Shown: piece after piece, positions 1-10,413 of the stretch
Position numbering within the stretch: the stretch's first letter is position 1
How the letters are laid out: each line of letters begins with the position of its first letter
Source: Deltaproteobacteria bacterium
GTDB lineage: Bacteria > Desulfobacterota > Desulfuromonadia > Geobacterales > Geobacteraceae
Length of the DNA: 64,000 bases
Assembly (NCBI GenBank): GCA_009668975.1
Contig: SBEG01000007.1
Coordinates: 62,001-126,000, forward strand
Direction of reading: 5' to 3'
Notes under the pieces: generated by a model
The model's database searches: none
Told to the model about the DNA's origin: nothing
Seen by the model: the letters and a program-made list of their open reading frames with translations, nothing else
Position numbers and translations under genes: made by a program

Positions 1-710
1 AGTGCCCGGACGGTAGCTTCCGTCTGCTCGTGAGAACAGAAATTGAGATGAGTACCGCCGATCACGGCATAGAGCCGCTCCTCACCGGTTTGCTCCCGGG
101 CATACTCGATGGTGTTGACCAGTCCGGCATGACAGCAACCCAGCAGCAGAACCAGCCCCTTCGAGGTCCTGATGGCCAGTGACTGGTCATCCTCCAATGA
201 ATCTACTTCACGACCCTCAGGGTCGCGGAACATGCCCCGGTCGCCCTTTTCGAAATCGGTCTTGCGCGGCACCTCTCCGGTGAGAAAAATTCCGGGAGCA
301 ATATCCCGGAAGCGGTTGTCCAGGTTGAAGAGCGCCTTCAGCCCCCGCAGAAAGGCCTCTTCATAGGGTATCCCGATCGGGACGCTTTCGCCGGAATCCT
401 TGACTCGGTAACGCCGGGAAAATACTGCGGGATGGGCAAAGACCTCTTTTCCGCCGCAATTTCGCAACAGGGGCAGCAGACCACCGGTATGGTCACAATG
501 GCCATGGGACAGAACCACCTGCTCAACGCGGTGCAGATCGCGATTCAGCCGCTGGGCGTTCCGCAGCAGGGTCTCGCCCATCCCGGTGTCGAAGAGAATA
601 TTCAGCCCTTCGCCCTCCAGCAGAGCGGCAAAGCCATGTTCTCCCAAGGTCCCGGAAACGGGACCGACACTATTCTCGCAGAGGACGGTAATCCGGAGTT
701 TATTCAGCAT
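1..710 (-). CDS. MBL-fold metallo-hydrolase, partial (C-terminus off the window)
   Basis: The reading frame opens at ATG 710 and is still open at position 1, so only the N-terminal ~236 residues are visible. The metallo-beta-lactamase signature HGHCDHTGG lies near residue 70 and supplies the His/Asp metal ligands. Downstream motifs GCCHAG and GGTH also fit this fold. The closest family I can name is the MBL group annotated as 7,8-dihydropterin-6-yl-methyl-aminobenzene phosphate synthase-like hydrolases; the substrate cannot be deduced. Its start overlaps the end of the DUF2892 gene (stop at 700) by 11 bp. It is therefore probably the last visible gene of the efflux operon read on this strand. 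Confidence 0.85.
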   Translation of the reverse strand, partial: MLNKLRITVLCENSVGPVSGTLGEHGFAALLEGEGLNILFDTGMGETLLRNAQRLNRDLHRVEQVVLSHGHCDHTGGLLPLLRNCGGKEVFAHPAVFSRRYRVKDSGESVPIGIPYEEAFLRGLKALFNLDNRFRDIAPGIFLTGEVPRKTDFEKGDRGMFRDPEGREVDSLEDDQSLAIRTSKGLVLLLGCCHAGLVNTIEYAREQTGEERLYAVIGGTHLNFCSHEQTEATVRA

Positions 711-912
711 GTTGGCCTTTCGGGAAACGCGGAACACCAAGCTTTTCCAGAATGGTGATCATCGGGCACCAATTACTGAAGCCCGACTGAAACAGGTTCA
801 GGCCGACAAAGGCGGTGAACCAGAGCCAGTTGAGGTTGACTTTGACGGCCAGCAACAGCGACAACAGGATAAATGCTCCGGCAATGATTCTCAACAATCG
901 GTCGATATACAC
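700..912 (-). CDS. DUF2892 small inner-membrane protein
   Basis: This 70-residue protein has two hydrophobic segments (about residues 8-24 and 28-45) and is rich in Leu, Val and Phe, the usual form of DUF2892 (YgaP-type) membrane domains. It starts at GTG 912, preceded by a strong GAGGAGGT ribosome site 6 nt upstream. The gene lies 19 bp after the RND pump stop and overlaps the start of the MBL-fold gene. DUF2892 and MBL/rhodanese proteins are often neighbours in sulfur-handling loci, so a role with the hydrolase is plausible but unproven. Confidence 0.75.
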   Translation of the reverse strand: MYIDRLLRIIAGAFILLSLLLAVKVNLNWLWFTAFVGLNLFQSGFSNWCPMITILEKLGVPRFPKGQHAE

Positions 913-931
913 GGTGTTACCTCCTCACCCC

Positions 932-3900
932 TCACTCTTCACGCTTCACCATTCCAAGTTCCTTCCGCCGCTCCACCAGGAAATAGAGCACCGGGATCGT
1001 CACCCGCGACAGGGTGGTGGAAGCGATCTCACCGCACATCAAGGCGATGGCCAACCCCTGAAAAATCGGGTCGAAGACGATGACGAAACTGCCGACCACC
1101 ACCGCGGCGCCGGTCAGAAGCATCGGCCGGAAGCGCACCGCACCCGCCTCGATAATCGCCTCGTCCAGCGGCAACCCCTCGCGCCGCTTCAGTTCGGCAA
1201 AGTCAATGAGGATAATGGAATTGCGGACAATAATCCCGGCCAGGGCGATGAAGCCGATCATGCTGGTGGCGGTGAAGAAGGCTCCGAACAGCGCATGGCC
1301 CGGCAGGATACCGATCAGGGTCAGGGGGATCGGCGCCATGATCACCAGCGGCGTGGTGAAACTGCGGAACCAGGCCACCACCAGGACGTAGATCAGCACC
1401 ATCACCGCGCCGAAGGCAATGCCCAGGTCGCGGAACACCTCGTAGGTAATGTGCCATTCACCGTCCCACTTGAGTGACGGACGCTCCTCGCTCCAGGGTT
1501 GGCGGGCCGCCAGCTGGCCGACCCGGTAGCCGTCGGGAAGCTTGATCTTGTCGATTTCCTTGCCCATTTTCAGGATAGCATAGACCGGCGCCTCGATCTC
1601 ACCAGCCACATCGCCGATTACATACACGGTATTCTTGAGATTCTTGCGGTAGATGCTCTTGTTTTCGATTCCCTTGCTGACGCGGACCAACTGGGACAGT
1701 GGAACATTCCCGCCCGGCGACGGCACGTAGAGGGAGGAAAGCGCCGCAAGCGAGCTTCTCCGCTCAACAGGAAGCCGCACATTGACCAGCACCGGCTCCT
1801 TTTCACCCGGCAGATGCACGAGACCGGCATCCAGTCCGCCCAGGGCGATGCCCAAGGTCTTTACCACGTCGTCCGTGGAAATGCCGGACAGGGCAGCCTT
1901 TTCCTTGTCCACGGCAAAGGTATAGAGGTCCTGATCATCTTCCAGGTACCAGTCAACATCCACTACGCCGGGAGTTCTGCTGAAAATATCCTTGATCTGC
2001 CGGGCAATATCAATCCGGGTCTGTTGATCGGGACCATAGACCTCCGCCACCAGGGTCGAAAGCACCGGCGGTCCGGGAGGAATTTCAGCCACTTTGATGC
2101 GGGCGCCGGAGCGGTCGGCAATTTTCTTCAACACCGGGCGGATCCGCTTGGCAATGTCGTGGGACTGGTCCGAGCGCTCGGACTTGCCGACGAAGTTCAC
2201 CTGAATGTCGGCCAGGTTCGCCCCCTGGCGCAGGTAGTAGTGGCGTACCAGGCCATTGAAATTGAAGGGCGCACTGCTGCCGATATAGGTCTGGAAATCG
2301 GTCACCTCGGGAAAGGTCCGCAGGGCGTCACCCAGCTCGGAAGCCAGCCGGACCGTCTCCTCCAGGGCCGTGCCGCTCGGGGCATCAATGATAATCTGCA
2401 GCTCGCTCTTGTTGTCGAAGGGCAGCATCTTGACCGTGACGACCTTCAAAAACAGCAGGCTCACCGCGATCAGCAGGAGAATCACCACCCCGGCCAGGAA
2501 AGCGGCTCGGATCTTCCGGTCGTGGAGGAGCCGGCCCATCATCTCCCGGTAGAATCTGGTCAGACGCGACTCCTCCGGAGGCGCATCACTGCCGGAATGG
2601 GACTCGCCTTTCATCAGCCGGTAGGCAAAATAGGGGGTGACGGTAAAGGCGATCAGCATCGAAAAGAGCATCGCCATGCTCGCTCCCACCGGAATGGGCC
2701 GCATGTAGGGACCCATGAGTCCGCCGACAAAGCCCATCGGCAGGATCGAGGCGATCACGGCAAAGGTGGCCAGCACCGTAGGGTTGCCGATCTCGTCCAC
2801 CGCCCGGATCGCCGCCTCCAGAGGCTTGAAGCGGGTGGTGGTAAAGTAGCGATGGATGTTCTCCACCACCACAATGGCATCGTCCACCAGAATACCAATG
2901 GAGAAGATCAGGGCGAACAGGGTGATCCGGTTCAGGGTATAGCCGAACAGCGAAAAGATGAACAGAGTCAGGGCGAGCGTCACCGGGATGGCAATGGCTG
3001 CCACCGCCCCGGCCCGCCAGCCCATGAACAGGGCAATGAGAATCGTCACCGAGAGGGCCGCCAGGAACATGTGAAAGAGCAGCTCGTTGTTCTTCTCCCG
3101 GGCCGTCTCGCCGTAGTTGCGGGTCACGGTAACCTGGATATCCGCGGGGATAATCTTCCCCTTCAGCGATTCCACCCGTTTCAGCAGATCCTCCGCCACC
3201 CAGGTGGCATTGGCCCCTTTCCGCTTGGCCACGGTAACGGTTACGGCGGGATAATTTCTCCAGGGTTCACCACTGAGCCCCTTGTGGCTCGCCGCCGGAC
3301 CAAGACCGAAAAACAGATACTGATCCGCTTCTTCGGGGCCATCCCGGATTTCTGCCAGATCGGCAAGATAGACCGGATGGCCGTTATGGACGCTGACCAC
3401 CAGCCGCTTCACATCCGCCACACCGGCGAGAAAATCACCGCCCTCCACCAGGTAGTCGCGATTGTCCCCCGGGAAAGTCCCCGAACGGAGTGAAACGTTG
3501 CTCTTCTCCAGGGCAGCGATCACCTGGAGCGGCGACAGTCCGTAGGCAGCCAGCCGGGCCTGATCAAGCCGCACCTGCAGCTGCCGCCGCAGCCCCCCCG
3601 TGATTCCGGTCTCCGCCACATTGCTGCTCTTTTTCAGCTCGTCGCACAGTTCGCGCGCCACCCGGCGCAGGGTCTGGGAATCATAACGTCCGGACCAGAG
3701 GGTCAGGGTCAGGATCGGCACGTCGTCGATGGATTTGGGGACCACCAGCGGTTCGCCGGCGCCGGGCGGAAGGAGGCCGCGGTTGCTCATCACCTTGTTG
3801 TAGAGCTTGACCAGGGATTTCTCCATGTCCTCGCCAACCAGATAGCGGACCGTGATCACCCCCAGGCCCGGCCCGCTCATGGAGTAGACATATTCGACCC

Positions 3901-4144
3901 CTTTGATCTCCCACATCTTCGCCTCAAAGGGCTTGACGACCCGCTCTTCCACTTCTTTCGGGGTCGAGCCGGGAAGCGGCAGATAGATATCGACCATCGG
4001 CACCACGATCTGCGGCTCCTCCTCACGCGGCGTAACCAGTACTGCGTAGAGTCCGAGGAGCAGTGAAAACATGACGATCAGCGGCGTCAGTTTCGAATCG
4101 ATAAAGGCACGGGCTATTTTGCCGGCCAGGCCAAGCTTATCCAT
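932..4144 (-). CDS. RND efflux transporter permease (AcrB/HAE superfamily)
   Basis: This 1070-residue inner-membrane proton-driven pump has the usual length and duplicated layout of RND permeases. There is one transmembrane helix near residue 20, a large periplasmic loop, a helix cluster near residues 355-520, a second loop, and a final cluster near 890-1060. The proton-relay motif [14 protein letters not shown] in the TM4 region carries the paired aspartates. In the matching TM10 region the lysine of AcrB (K940) is replaced by arginine in [13 protein letters not shown]. The ATG overlaps the adaptor stop codon (TAATG), so the two are translationally coupled. With the adaptor and the TolC-like protein it would form a tripartite exporter. 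Substrate unknown. Confidence 0.93.
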   Translation of the reverse strand: MDKLGLAGKIARAFIDSKLTPLIVMFSLLLGLYAVLVTPREEEPQIVVPMVDIYLPLPGSTPKEVEERVVKPFEAKMWEIKGVEYVYSMSGPGLGVITVRYLVGEDMEKSLVKLYNKVMSNRGLLPPGAGEPLVVPKSIDDVPILTLTLWSGRYDSQTLRRVARELCDELKKSSNVAETGITGGLRRQLQVRLDQARLAAYGLSPLQVIAALEKSNVSLRSGTFPGDNRDYLVEGGDFLAGVADVKRLVVSVHNGHPVYLADLAEIRDGPEEADQYLFFGLGPAASHKGLSGEPWRNYPAVTVTVAKRKGANATWVAEDLLKRVESLKGKIIPADIQVTVTRNYGETAREKNNELLFHMFLAALSVTILIALFMGWRAGAVAAIAIPVTLALTLFIFSLFGYTLNRITLFALIFSIGILVDDAIVVVENIHRYFTTTRFKPLEAAIRAVDEIGNPTVLATFAVIASILPMGFVGGLMGPYMRPIPVGASMAMLFSMLIAFTVTPYFAYRLMKGESHSGSDAPPEESRLTRFYREMMGRLLHDRKIRAAFLAGVVILLLIAVSLLFLKVVTVKMLPFDNKSELQIIIDAPSGTALEETVRLASELGDALRTFPEVTDFQTYIGSSAPFNFNGLVRHYYLRQGANLADIQVNFVGKSERSDQSHDIAKRIRPVLKKIADRSGARIKVAEIPPGPPVLSTLVAEVYGPDQQTRIDIARQIKDIFSRTPGVVDVDWYLEDDQDLYTFAVDKEKAALSGISTDDVVKTLGIALGGLDAGLVHLPGEKEPVLVNVRLPVERRSSLAALSSLYVPSPGGNVPLSQLVRVSKGIENKSIYRKNLKNTVYVIGDVAGEIEAPVYAILKMGKEIDKIKLPDGYRVGQLAARQPWSEERPSLKWDGEWHITYEVFRDLGIAFGAVMVLIYVLVVAWFRSFTTPLVIMAPIPLTLIGILPGHALFGAFFTATSMIGFIALAGIIVRNSIILIDFAELKRREGLPLDEAIIEAGAVRFRPMLLTGAAVVVGSFVIVFDPIFQGLAIALMCGEIASTTLSRVTIPVLYFLVERRKELGMVKREE

Positions 4145-5211
4145 TATTCCACCCTCGCTCCGTCAGTCACCTTCTCCATGCCGGCCACCACGATCCGCTC
4201 ACCGACGGAAAGTCCGGCAAGAATCTCCACCCGGCCGGCACTGACAGTACCCGGCTTCACCAGTCTCATGCGGGCGATGTTTCCGTTATCCACCACCCAG
4301 ACAAAGGTCAACTGGCCCCGTTCCAGTATGGCCTTTTGCGGCACCAGCAGGCCCTGCGACTCCCCGACCCGCAGCTGGGCACGGCCGAACTGTCCGGAAC
4401 GCAGCCCCTTGGCCGGAAGGTCCAGCTTCAGCGTAAAGGTCCGGCTGACCGGATCCACCGTGGGCACGATTTCCGCCACCTTGCCGGTCACCGTGCGGCT
4501 ATCGCCATCCAGGAACACCGGCAGAGACGTTCCCAGGGCAACTTTCCCCTGCAGGGATTCCGGCACTGCCAGCTCAAGGCGGTATTTGCCTCCCTCCTCG
4601 ACGGTCAGCAACGGCATACCCGGGAAAACGGTGCTGCCCGGATCAACCATCCGAGCGGTGACAACCCCATCCAGAGGAGCAGTAATCCTGGTATACCCGG
4701 CCACCGCGGCAGCAGCCCGCGCAGCCTCCCGGGCCCGGGCCAGAGACTGGTCGGCCATATCCCGCTCGGCCCGACGGGTGTCCAGTTCCTGCCGGGTGAC
4801 GGCCTGCTCCTGGAATAATCTGGCAAATCTCTCGTAGGTCACGTCAGCCAGTCTTTTGCGCGCCAGGGCCTCCTCAACGGTATGGGCAGCACCGCTTGCC
4901 CCGGCAGTGCTTTCAAGTGCCGCGAGTGTCACCAGCAGAGAGCCGCGCCGGACCAGATCACCTTCCCGTACATGAACTTCCGAAACAGTCGCGCTGATGC
5001 GGGCGGCGAGCTGGGCGGCATTTTTCGCCTTTACCGTACCGGTCGCCTCGAACAGTTCCGGAACGCTGGAAAGCGTCACCCTTTCCACGCTCAAGCCGCT
5101 GACACGTACCTGGGCAGGCTGTTCTTCCCGGGCACTGTCCGAGCATCCGCCGGCCGCAACTGCAAGCAGGGCTGCAAAGATGAGTGTACAACCCGATGAC
5201 AGTCTCCTCAT
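4144..5211 (-). CDS. RND efflux periplasmic adaptor (membrane fusion lipoprotein)
   Basis: The 355-residue adaptor has a lipoprotein signal peptide; the lipobox AAGGC places the lipidated Cys near residue 23, so it is anchored in the inner membrane. Lipoyl/biotinyl-like and barrel-sandwich segments surround a helical hairpin at about residues 85-150 rich in Ala, Arg and Glu. The later part has the beta-barrel pattern of the HlyD/AcrA family. Its ATG overlaps the TGA of the TolC-like gene (ATGA), with ribosome site GGAGG upstream. It bridges the pump to the outer-membrane channel. Confidence 0.9.
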   Translation of the reverse strand: MRRLSSGCTLIFAALLAVAAGGCSDSAREEQPAQVRVSGLSVERVTLSSVPELFEATGTVKAKNAAQLAARISATVSEVHVREGDLVRRGSLLVTLAALESTAGASGAAHTVEEALARKRLADVTYERFARLFQEQAVTRQELDTRRAERDMADQSLARAREAARAAAAVAGYTRITAPLDGVVTARMVDPGSTVFPGMPLLTVEEGGKYRLELAVPESLQGKVALGTSLPVFLDGDSRTVTGKVAEIVPTVDPVSRTFTLKLDLPAKGLRSGQFGRAQLRVGESQGLLVPQKAILERGQLTFVWVVDNGNIARMRLVKPGTVSAGRVEILAGLSVGERIVVAGMEKVTDGARVE

Positions 5212-6548
5212 TTCATGACCTCCTGGAGAAAAATCCCCGCACGGTACCAGACCAGGGCGGTTGCCAGGGCGTAGCCGGCGTCAGTTTCCACCGCCGCGGC
5301 CCGCGCCCTGTTTACGGCTGTCTGGGCATCAAAAACATCAACCAGGGTAGCAAGAGAATTGGCAAATCGTTTTGAAACAAGACGGGCACTTTCTTCCGCA
5401 TCCGCCAGTGCCGACCGCGCAACAGAGCGCCGCTTCTCCGCTTCGTCCAGCCGCAGGAGGCTTTCCCGCACCTGGAAAGCCACTTCGCGCTGCTGGTACG
5501 CCAGAGTTTCACGGGCGGAATTTTCCAGGGAGCGGGCCCGGGCGCGCTCGTCACAGCGGCGGAAACCGTCAAAAAGCTCCCAGCGGAGGTTCACCCCGGC
5601 CACCCAGGAATCATTGTCCCGGCCAAAGGGGAGATCGCGGTCGTTCATCTGGTAACCGGCAGTGCCGTGGAGGGTCGGCAGGAAAGCGCTCCCGGCCAGT
5701 TTCACCCCAACCTGCGCCTTTTCCGCGGCTTTTGCCAGCTCCTGCAGATCCTTGCGGTTCGCAAGGGCCAGCGCCACGAAATTTTCCTTCTCGCCGCCGA
5801 GGGTTCTGCCGGACAGTGATTCACTGATCTCGAGATTCTCTTCCGCAGGCGCTCCTGTTACCAGGCCGAGCCTCATGCCGGCCAGCACAACATTGTTTCT
5901 GGCGGTGATCTGCTGCTGTTCGATCTCCGCCAGGAAGGTACCGGCACGCAGTTCATCCGACTTCAGGCCCACGCCGGTCTCGCTTCTCACCCGCGCCAGC
6001 CGGCGATGTTCTTCAGCATCACGTACGGCTTGTTCCGCTGCGACCAGCATTGCTCGAGCCTTCTGCCCCTCGAGGTAGGCGCTGTACACCGCGAAGGCCA
6101 CATCTTCCCGGCGCTGTTGCAGTGCCAGGTTCTGCCCTTCAGAATCCTTTATCAGCAGATCCGTTCCCAAAAGGAGGCCGAGATCAAAGATCGGCTGTTC
6201 CAGGCTGAAGGTGGTCCGGAAATCGCCGGTTGCGGCAGGATGGTTGAGCCGATCGATTTGAAAGTCATTGCCGGTAAAGCGTCCCTGATCCAGCTTCATC
6301 ATGAAGACGCGGGTCGGGGCATTGGAGGCGGAAAAGTTTTCATCGAGGAAGATGCGGGGGTAATAGCGGCTGCGGCTCGCGGAAACGGCATGCCATGCCG
6401 CCACTTCCTGCTGTTCACTTGCCTTGAGCAGGTTATTCCGGGAAAGCGACAGCTGGATCGCCTCCTTGAGAGAAACGATTTTGTCTTGAGCCAGACAAAT
6501 TGACGGGAAGAGGAGTAGAAGTGCAGCAAGTACAGAGAATGCCTTCAC
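5208..6548 (-). CDS. TolC-family outer membrane efflux protein
   Basis: I place the start at GTG 6548, giving 446 residues. It has an AGGAGGT ribosome site 5 nt upstream and opens directly into a Sec signal peptide ending at CLAQ. A longer frame to 6617 would put 23 non-signal residues in front of the signal peptide and is unlikely. The body shows two long repeated coiled-coil segments rich in Ala, Arg and Glu, as expected for the trimeric alpha-barrel of TolC/OEP proteins. It is the first gene of the minus-strand tripartite efflux operon. Confidence 0.88.
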   Translation of the reverse strand: MKAFSVLAALLLLFPSICLAQDKIVSLKEAIQLSLSRNNLLKASEQQEVAAWHAVSASRSRYYPRIFLDENFSASNAPTRVFMMKLDQGRFTGNDFQIDRLNHPAATGDFRTTFSLEQPIFDLGLLLGTDLLIKDSEGQNLALQQRREDVAFAVYSAYLEGQKARAMLVAAEQAVRDAEEHRRLARVRSETGVGLKSDELRAGTFLAEIEQQQITARNNVVLAGMRLGLVTGAPAEENLEISESLSGRTLGGEKENFVALALANRKDLQELAKAAEKAQVGVKLAGSAFLPTLHGTAGYQMNDRDLPFGRDNDSWVAGVNLRWELFDGFRRCDERARARSLENSARETLAYQQREVAFQVRESLLRLDEAEKRRSVARSALADAEESARLVSKRFANSLATLVDVFDAQTAVNRARAAAVETDAGYALATALVWYRAGIFLQEVMK

Positions 6549-6780
6549 AGGTGACCTCCTGTCGGGAAGGTAGATTGAAGCCGCGGACGGATGCGGGGAC
6601 ACCTCCTGATGAAACACCGGGCAGGAGGATCTAGCAGCCTGCTAAAGAGCGGAGTTCCAGTAATGACGTACATTCAACCAGGAGACTCTTTTCATGTATA
6701 ACCATTAGGGGTAGATGTCAATCTCAATAAGTGCCTACGGAACAGCTGCCATCAGGTAAACCATACCAGGGGGAAATGGG

Positions 6781-6808
6781 TTGACAAGTACGACGGGGGA
6801 GCTTTAGA
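6781..6808 (+). promoter_or_regulatory. possible sigma70 promoter for the DUF2062 gene
   Basis: A perfect TTGACA (6781-6786) is followed after 16 bp by TTTAGA (6803-6808), 26 bp before the coding start. The -10 match is poor, so this is tentative. Confidence 0.35.
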
Positions 6809-6834
6809 CTTGCAAAGCTAACGGGAGGGTTTAT

Positions 6835-7329
6835 TTGATTGATAAAGTGAAGTGGAAAAAACGAATACGGTCGATCCTGACCCTGGACAGCCATCCGGGG
6901 CATATTTCGGCAGGATTCGCAGTGGGGGTTTTCATCAGCTTCAGCCCCTTTTTCGGCCTGCACACAATTCTGGCGATTACAGCAGCTTTTCTGTTGAGAA
7001 TCAACAAAATTACCTGCCTGACCGGTACCTGGGTCAACACACCATTTACCGTGGTGCCGGTTTTCCTAGCCAGTAACCGCATCGGCGAAGCCCTGCTCGG
7101 CCGCACACCGGAGAAAATCGTTTTTCAGGACCTCAACCTGTCGACTAGCCTCACTCTGCTCAAGTCCCACGGCACGCCGATTCTGATCGGCACTTCCCTC
7201 ATCGGTTTCTTGGCCGCGCTCGTTTCCTACTTTGTTCTCTACTACCTGATTGTCCGCTTCCGCCGCAAAGATGAAACCCTGAACTTTCTCACCGAGGAGA
7301 TGAAAGAAACCGGAGAAGACCTGGAGTAA
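6835..7329 (+). CDS. DUF2062 membrane protein
   Basis: 164 residues. The N-terminal half carries the DUF2062 signature (SHPGHISAGFAVGVF followed by FSPFFGLHT), and there are three to four hydrophobic segments, so it is a small inner-membrane protein. A TTG start at 6835 is used because a good GGGAGGG ribosome site lies 6 nt upstream and no in-frame ATG exists near it. The gene stands alone between two minus-strand operons. Function of the family is not established. Confidence 0.8.
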   Translation: MIDKVKWKKRIRSILTLDSHPGHISAGFAVGVFISFSPFFGLHTILAITAAFLLRINKITCLTGTWVNTPFTVVPVFLASNRIGEALLGRTPEKIVFQDLNLSTSLTLLKSHGTPILIGTSLIGFLAALVSYFVLYYLIVRFRRKDETLNFLTEEMKETGEDLE

Positions 7330-7382
7330 AAGTACCTAGTGTGTAATCCCTGAGAGGATCGCCGGGAATCTTTCACCACGCC

Positions 7383-7411
7383 AAAAAAACAGGCGATCAC
7401 CAGGATCGCCT
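7383..7411 (-). terminator. rho-independent terminator of the pit operon
   Basis: Read on the minus strand, the stem AGGCGATC/GATCGCCT with a 5-nt loop is followed closely by seven Ts. It sits about 65 bp after the stop of the phosphate transporter. Confidence 0.8.
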
Positions 7412-7423
7412 CAATCTACCCGT

Positions 7424-7453
7424 AACGGGCAGGCCCATTGCGACCTGCCCGTT
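7424..7453. repeat. 10-bp inverted repeat (hairpin)
   Basis: AACGGGCAGG (7424-7433) pairs perfectly with CCTGCCCGTT (7444-7453) across a 10-nt loop. It lies just past the pit stop codon. Neither strand has a good U-run after it, so it may stabilise the mRNA 3' end or be a weak terminator. Confidence 0.5.
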
Positions 7454-7474
7454 TCCTATTCAATGTTCGCAGAA

Positions 7475-8476
7475 TTATTTTCCCAGCAGCGGGCTCAGGG
7501 TTTGATAGGTCACGTACGCAACCGCGGCCGAGGCAGGGATGGTAAGGACCCAGGCCCAGACGATGCGATAGGCTATTTGCCAGTTAATAGCCGAAAGACG
7601 TTTCGAGAGACCGACCCCAAGGATGGAAGAGGTGATGACATGCGTCGTACTGGTCGGCATGCCGATTGCGGAGGCGCCAAGGATGACGCCCGCGGAGGCG
7701 GTTTCCACGCAGAACCCGTGCACCGGCTGCAGCTTGACGAAGTCGTGGCCGACTGTCTTGATGATGCGCCAGCCACCGACAGCGGTACCGACGGCCATTG
7801 CCAGGGCGCAGGCAACCTTGACCCAGGTGGGAACGGCAAAGGTCTCGATCAGGCCGTAGCTCACCAGGGCCATGGTAATCACACCCATGGATTTCTGGGC
7901 ATCGGCAGTTCCATGGGAAAAGGCCATGGCTGCGGCGGATAAAACCTGCAGTTTGCGGAAACCCTTGTTCAGGCTGTAGGGGGATTTGTCCCGGAAAGCC
8001 CACATCATGATCACCATGAACAGAAAACCAAGGGCAACACCGATGATCGGGGACAGTACCAGAGCGAGAACAATCGTCTTCAACCCGGCAGCGTGGAGAG
8101 CCGAGAAGCCGGCGTGGGCGATAACCGCTCCCATCAACCCGCCGATGATGGCATGGGACGAAGAAGAAGGTAGCCCATAGTACCAGGTTATCAGGTCCCA
8201 GACAATAGCGCCGACAATGCCGGCCAGTACCACCATCTGGGTGACACTCGCGGGATCCACGATACCCTTGCCGATGGTGGTGGCAACCTTGGTGGAAATC
8301 ATGGCGCCGGCGAAATTGAGGACCGCAGCCATCAGAATCGCCGACCTGATGGAAAGCGCCCGGGTGGAAATGCAGGTGGCAATGGCATTGGCGGTATCGT
8401 GGAAGCCGTTGATAAAATCGAAAATCAAGGCAGCCGCGACCACGAGCAAAAGCATAACCGTAGCAGTATCAAGCAT
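7475..8476 (-). CDS. pit: low-affinity inorganic phosphate transporter, Pit family
   Basis: 333 residues, nearly all hydrophobic, with the duplicated PHO4/Pit signature: N-terminal DFINGFHDTANAIAT and a second copy FSHGTADAQKSMGVI in the middle. It would import phosphate (or metal-phosphate) by proton symport at the inner membrane. Its start overlaps the DUF47 gene by 8 bp, the standard Pit partner arrangement. A terminator follows on the same strand. Confidence 0.92.
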   Translation of the reverse strand: MLDTATVMLLLVVAAALIFDFINGFHDTANAIATCISTRALSIRSAILMAAVLNFAGAMISTKVATTIGKGIVDPASVTQMVVLAGIVGAIVWDLITWYYGLPSSSSHAIIGGLMGAVIAHAGFSALHAAGLKTIVLALVLSPIIGVALGFLFMVIMMWAFRDKSPYSLNKGFRKLQVLSAAAMAFSHGTADAQKSMGVITMALVSYGLIETFAVPTWVKVACALAMAVGTAVGGWRIIKTVGHDFVKLQPVHGFCVETASAGVILGASAIGMPTSTTHVITSSILGVGLSKRLSAINWQIAYRIVWAWVLTIPASAAVAYVTYQTLSPLLGK

Positions 8477-9086
8477 TTTTCAGGACCACACTTTCCAGAA
8501 TATTGACGGCATCTTCACACTTGTCGCAAGCCCGCTCGAGGGTCTCGTAGATCTCCTTCCACTTAATCAGCTGTATCGGGTCTTTCTCCTCATCAAACAG
8601 ACGGCTGATCGCCTCGCGACAGACCCGGTCCGCCTCGTTCTCAAGGGAATTGACTTCCACACAGTAGCGGTTGATCTGCTCCAGGTTGCTGCCGAGAAGA
8701 GAAATGGCCCCTTCGAGGGACTGACAGGACTTGAGGATCAAAAATGCCATTTCCTTCGCGGTGGCAGTGGGCTGTTCCACGTTATACATGACAAAGCGCT
8801 GGGAGCAAGCATCGATCAGGTCCAGAATATCGTCCAGTGCACCGGACAAGGCATAGATATCCTCCCGGTCCAAGGGGGTAACGAAGCTCTTGTTGAGTTT
8901 CTTGACAATGTCGTGGGTCAGGATATCGCCGTTGTGCTCAATCTGCTTGATTTTTTTCTGGCTGGCCACCGGGTCGCTGAAGTCGTCGAGCATTTCTTTG
9001 AAAAGTTGCGCACCTTCGACAATATTGTGTGCCAACTCCTTGAACAGAACAAAAAACTTTTCTTCCTTCGGGATCAGTCCAAACAT
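8469..9086 (-). CDS. DUF47 (PhoU-like) phosphate transport regulator
   Basis: This 205-residue all-helical protein starts with the DUF47/TIGR00153 pattern (MFGLIPKEEKFFVLF) and contains the Glu/Asp-rich helices of PhoU-type metal-binding bundles, e.g. KQIEHNGD and NSLENEADRV. It lies upstream of, and overlaps, the Pit gene. DUF47 proteins modulate the adjacent Pit transporter, so this is most likely its regulatory partner. Confidence 0.88.
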   Translation of the reverse strand: MFGLIPKEEKFFVLFKELAHNIVEGAQLFKEMLDDFSDPVASQKKIKQIEHNGDILTHDIVKKLNKSFVTPLDREDIYALSGALDDILDLIDACSQRFVMYNVEQPTATAKEMAFLILKSCQSLEGAISLLGSNLEQINRYCVEVNSLENEADRVCREAISRLFDEEKDPIQLIKWKEIYETLERACDKCEDAVNILESVVLKNA

Positions 9087-9300
9087 AGGGGGGCTCCTCC
9101 ACTACCCGGACCCAGGCAGCCCGGCGAAATATAAATCGAGTATAGATAGCATATTTTTTTCGCCCATCCTATAGAAATGTTACATTTGCATTACGGATCA
9201 CTCACTTTGTGCCATTTCTCCTTGCATTTTTCCCACCGCTTCCAGTATTGTCGCACGGCAAATACTTCGTTTCCTCCGAGGGAACCTTACAGGAGAATGT

Positions 9301-10065
9301 GTGACAGGATTTGAAGCAGGCATCTTAGGCATTGTTGAAGGGTTGACGGAATTTCTTCCGGTTTCCTCCACCGGACACCTGATCCTTGTTTCGGAACTGC
9401 TCCATCTGCCGCAGACCGAGGCGCATAAAGCCTTCGAGGTGGCAATCCAGCTGGGTGCGATCCTGGCGGTTGCCTGCCTCTACTGGCGCAAGCTCATAGC
9501 CCGTTCCGATCTACTGCTGAAACTTGCAGTCGGATTTCTGCCGACCGGCATCATCGGCCTGACCCTTTACAAACTGGTCAAAAACCTCTTCGATCCCTCG
9601 GTGGTCAGCATATCGCTGATTGTCGGCGGCTTCGCCTTCTTTGCCATGGAATATTACCTGCGGAATCATAAACCGGCGATCCACGACGCCGGGGACGTAA
9701 GCTACCGTGGCGCATTCACCATCGGCCTGGTACAGTGCATTTCCATGGTCCCCGGTGTATCCCGCTCCGGGGCAACCATCATCGGCGGGCTGATCTGCGG
9801 CATGAGCCGCACCGCAGCGGCCGAATTTTCCTTTTTGCTGGCCTTGCCGACCATGCTTGCCGCAACCTGCTACGATGTCTACAAAAACGCCGCCGCGTTT
9901 CAGGGCAGCGATTGGGACAACCTCCTGATCGGCTTCATCGTCTCCTTCATCTTCTCCATCATCGGCATCAAGATTCTAATCCGCTTTGTCGCCAATCACA
10001 CCTTCATTCCTTTCGGCATTTACCGTATCATCGCCGGTGCGCTTTTCCTGCTTCTTGTTGTATAA
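9301..10065 (+). CDS. uppP: undecaprenyl-diphosphatase (UppP/BacA)
   Basis: 254 residues, eight or so membrane segments. Both catalytic signatures are present: EGLTEFLPVSSTGHL near the N-terminus and PGVSRSGATI near residue 150. The enzyme removes a phosphate from undecaprenyl diphosphate, recycling the lipid carrier for peptidoglycan and other envelope glycans. GTG 9301 is chosen because AGGAG lies 5 nt upstream; the ATG at 9297 is out of frame. Monocistronic. Confidence 0.95.
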   Translation: MTGFEAGILGIVEGLTEFLPVSSTGHLILVSELLHLPQTEAHKAFEVAIQLGAILAVACLYWRKLIARSDLLLKLAVGFLPTGIIGLTLYKLVKNLFDPSVVSISLIVGGFAFFAMEYYLRNHKPAIHDAGDVSYRGAFTIGLVQCISMVPGVSRSGATIIGGLICGMSRTAAAEFSFLLALPTMLAATCYDVYKNAAAFQGSDWDNLLIGFIVSFIFSIIGIKILIRFVANHTFIPFGIYRIIAGALFLLLVV

Positions 10066-10157
10066 ACGGTTCTGAATTTCGGGTTGTTAGCTGAAAACCT
10101 TTAAAGTCCATATCGAATAGCTATCTTGTATTCACCCATTACCTCTTGACGTACTCA

Positions 10158-10236
10158 CGTCATTCCCGTGAAAACGGGAACCCAGGAAATTAACAACCGC
10201 CATAAACCCTGGATACCGGCTTTCGCGGGTATGACG
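10158..10236. repeat. intergenic imperfect palindromic repeat
   Basis: The 348-bp gap between uppP and radC holds a 79-bp inverted repeat. The left arm reads CGTCATTCCCGTGAAAACGG and the right arm ends TTTCGCGGGTATGACG; the arms pair over most of ~29 bp. Such CATTCCCG-type palindromes occur in many copies in proteobacterial genomes as REP/MITE-like elements. It may also end uppP transcription. Nothing else is visible in the gap. Confidence 0.7.
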
Positions 10237-10413
10237 AGTTTATGATTTTGACGTTATCCCCTTCATTCCTGTTAAATTTAAGATCACAACCCTCCAGAAC
10301 AAAACTATCTCTTTTCCAACAGTACGTTTCGTGCTACATGTTTACCTGTGCTAGCTTTAATTGACTTTTTCTTATGCTCCTGCAGATAACCTGGCTTGAG
10401 GGGAGGAATGCTG

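Noticed and set aside
932..4144. Long open frames on the plus strand across the RND gene (e.g. 1499-3493)
   Set aside because: They are shadows of the high-GC RND gene: no family motif, low hydrophobic content rich in His, Arg, Gln and Gly.
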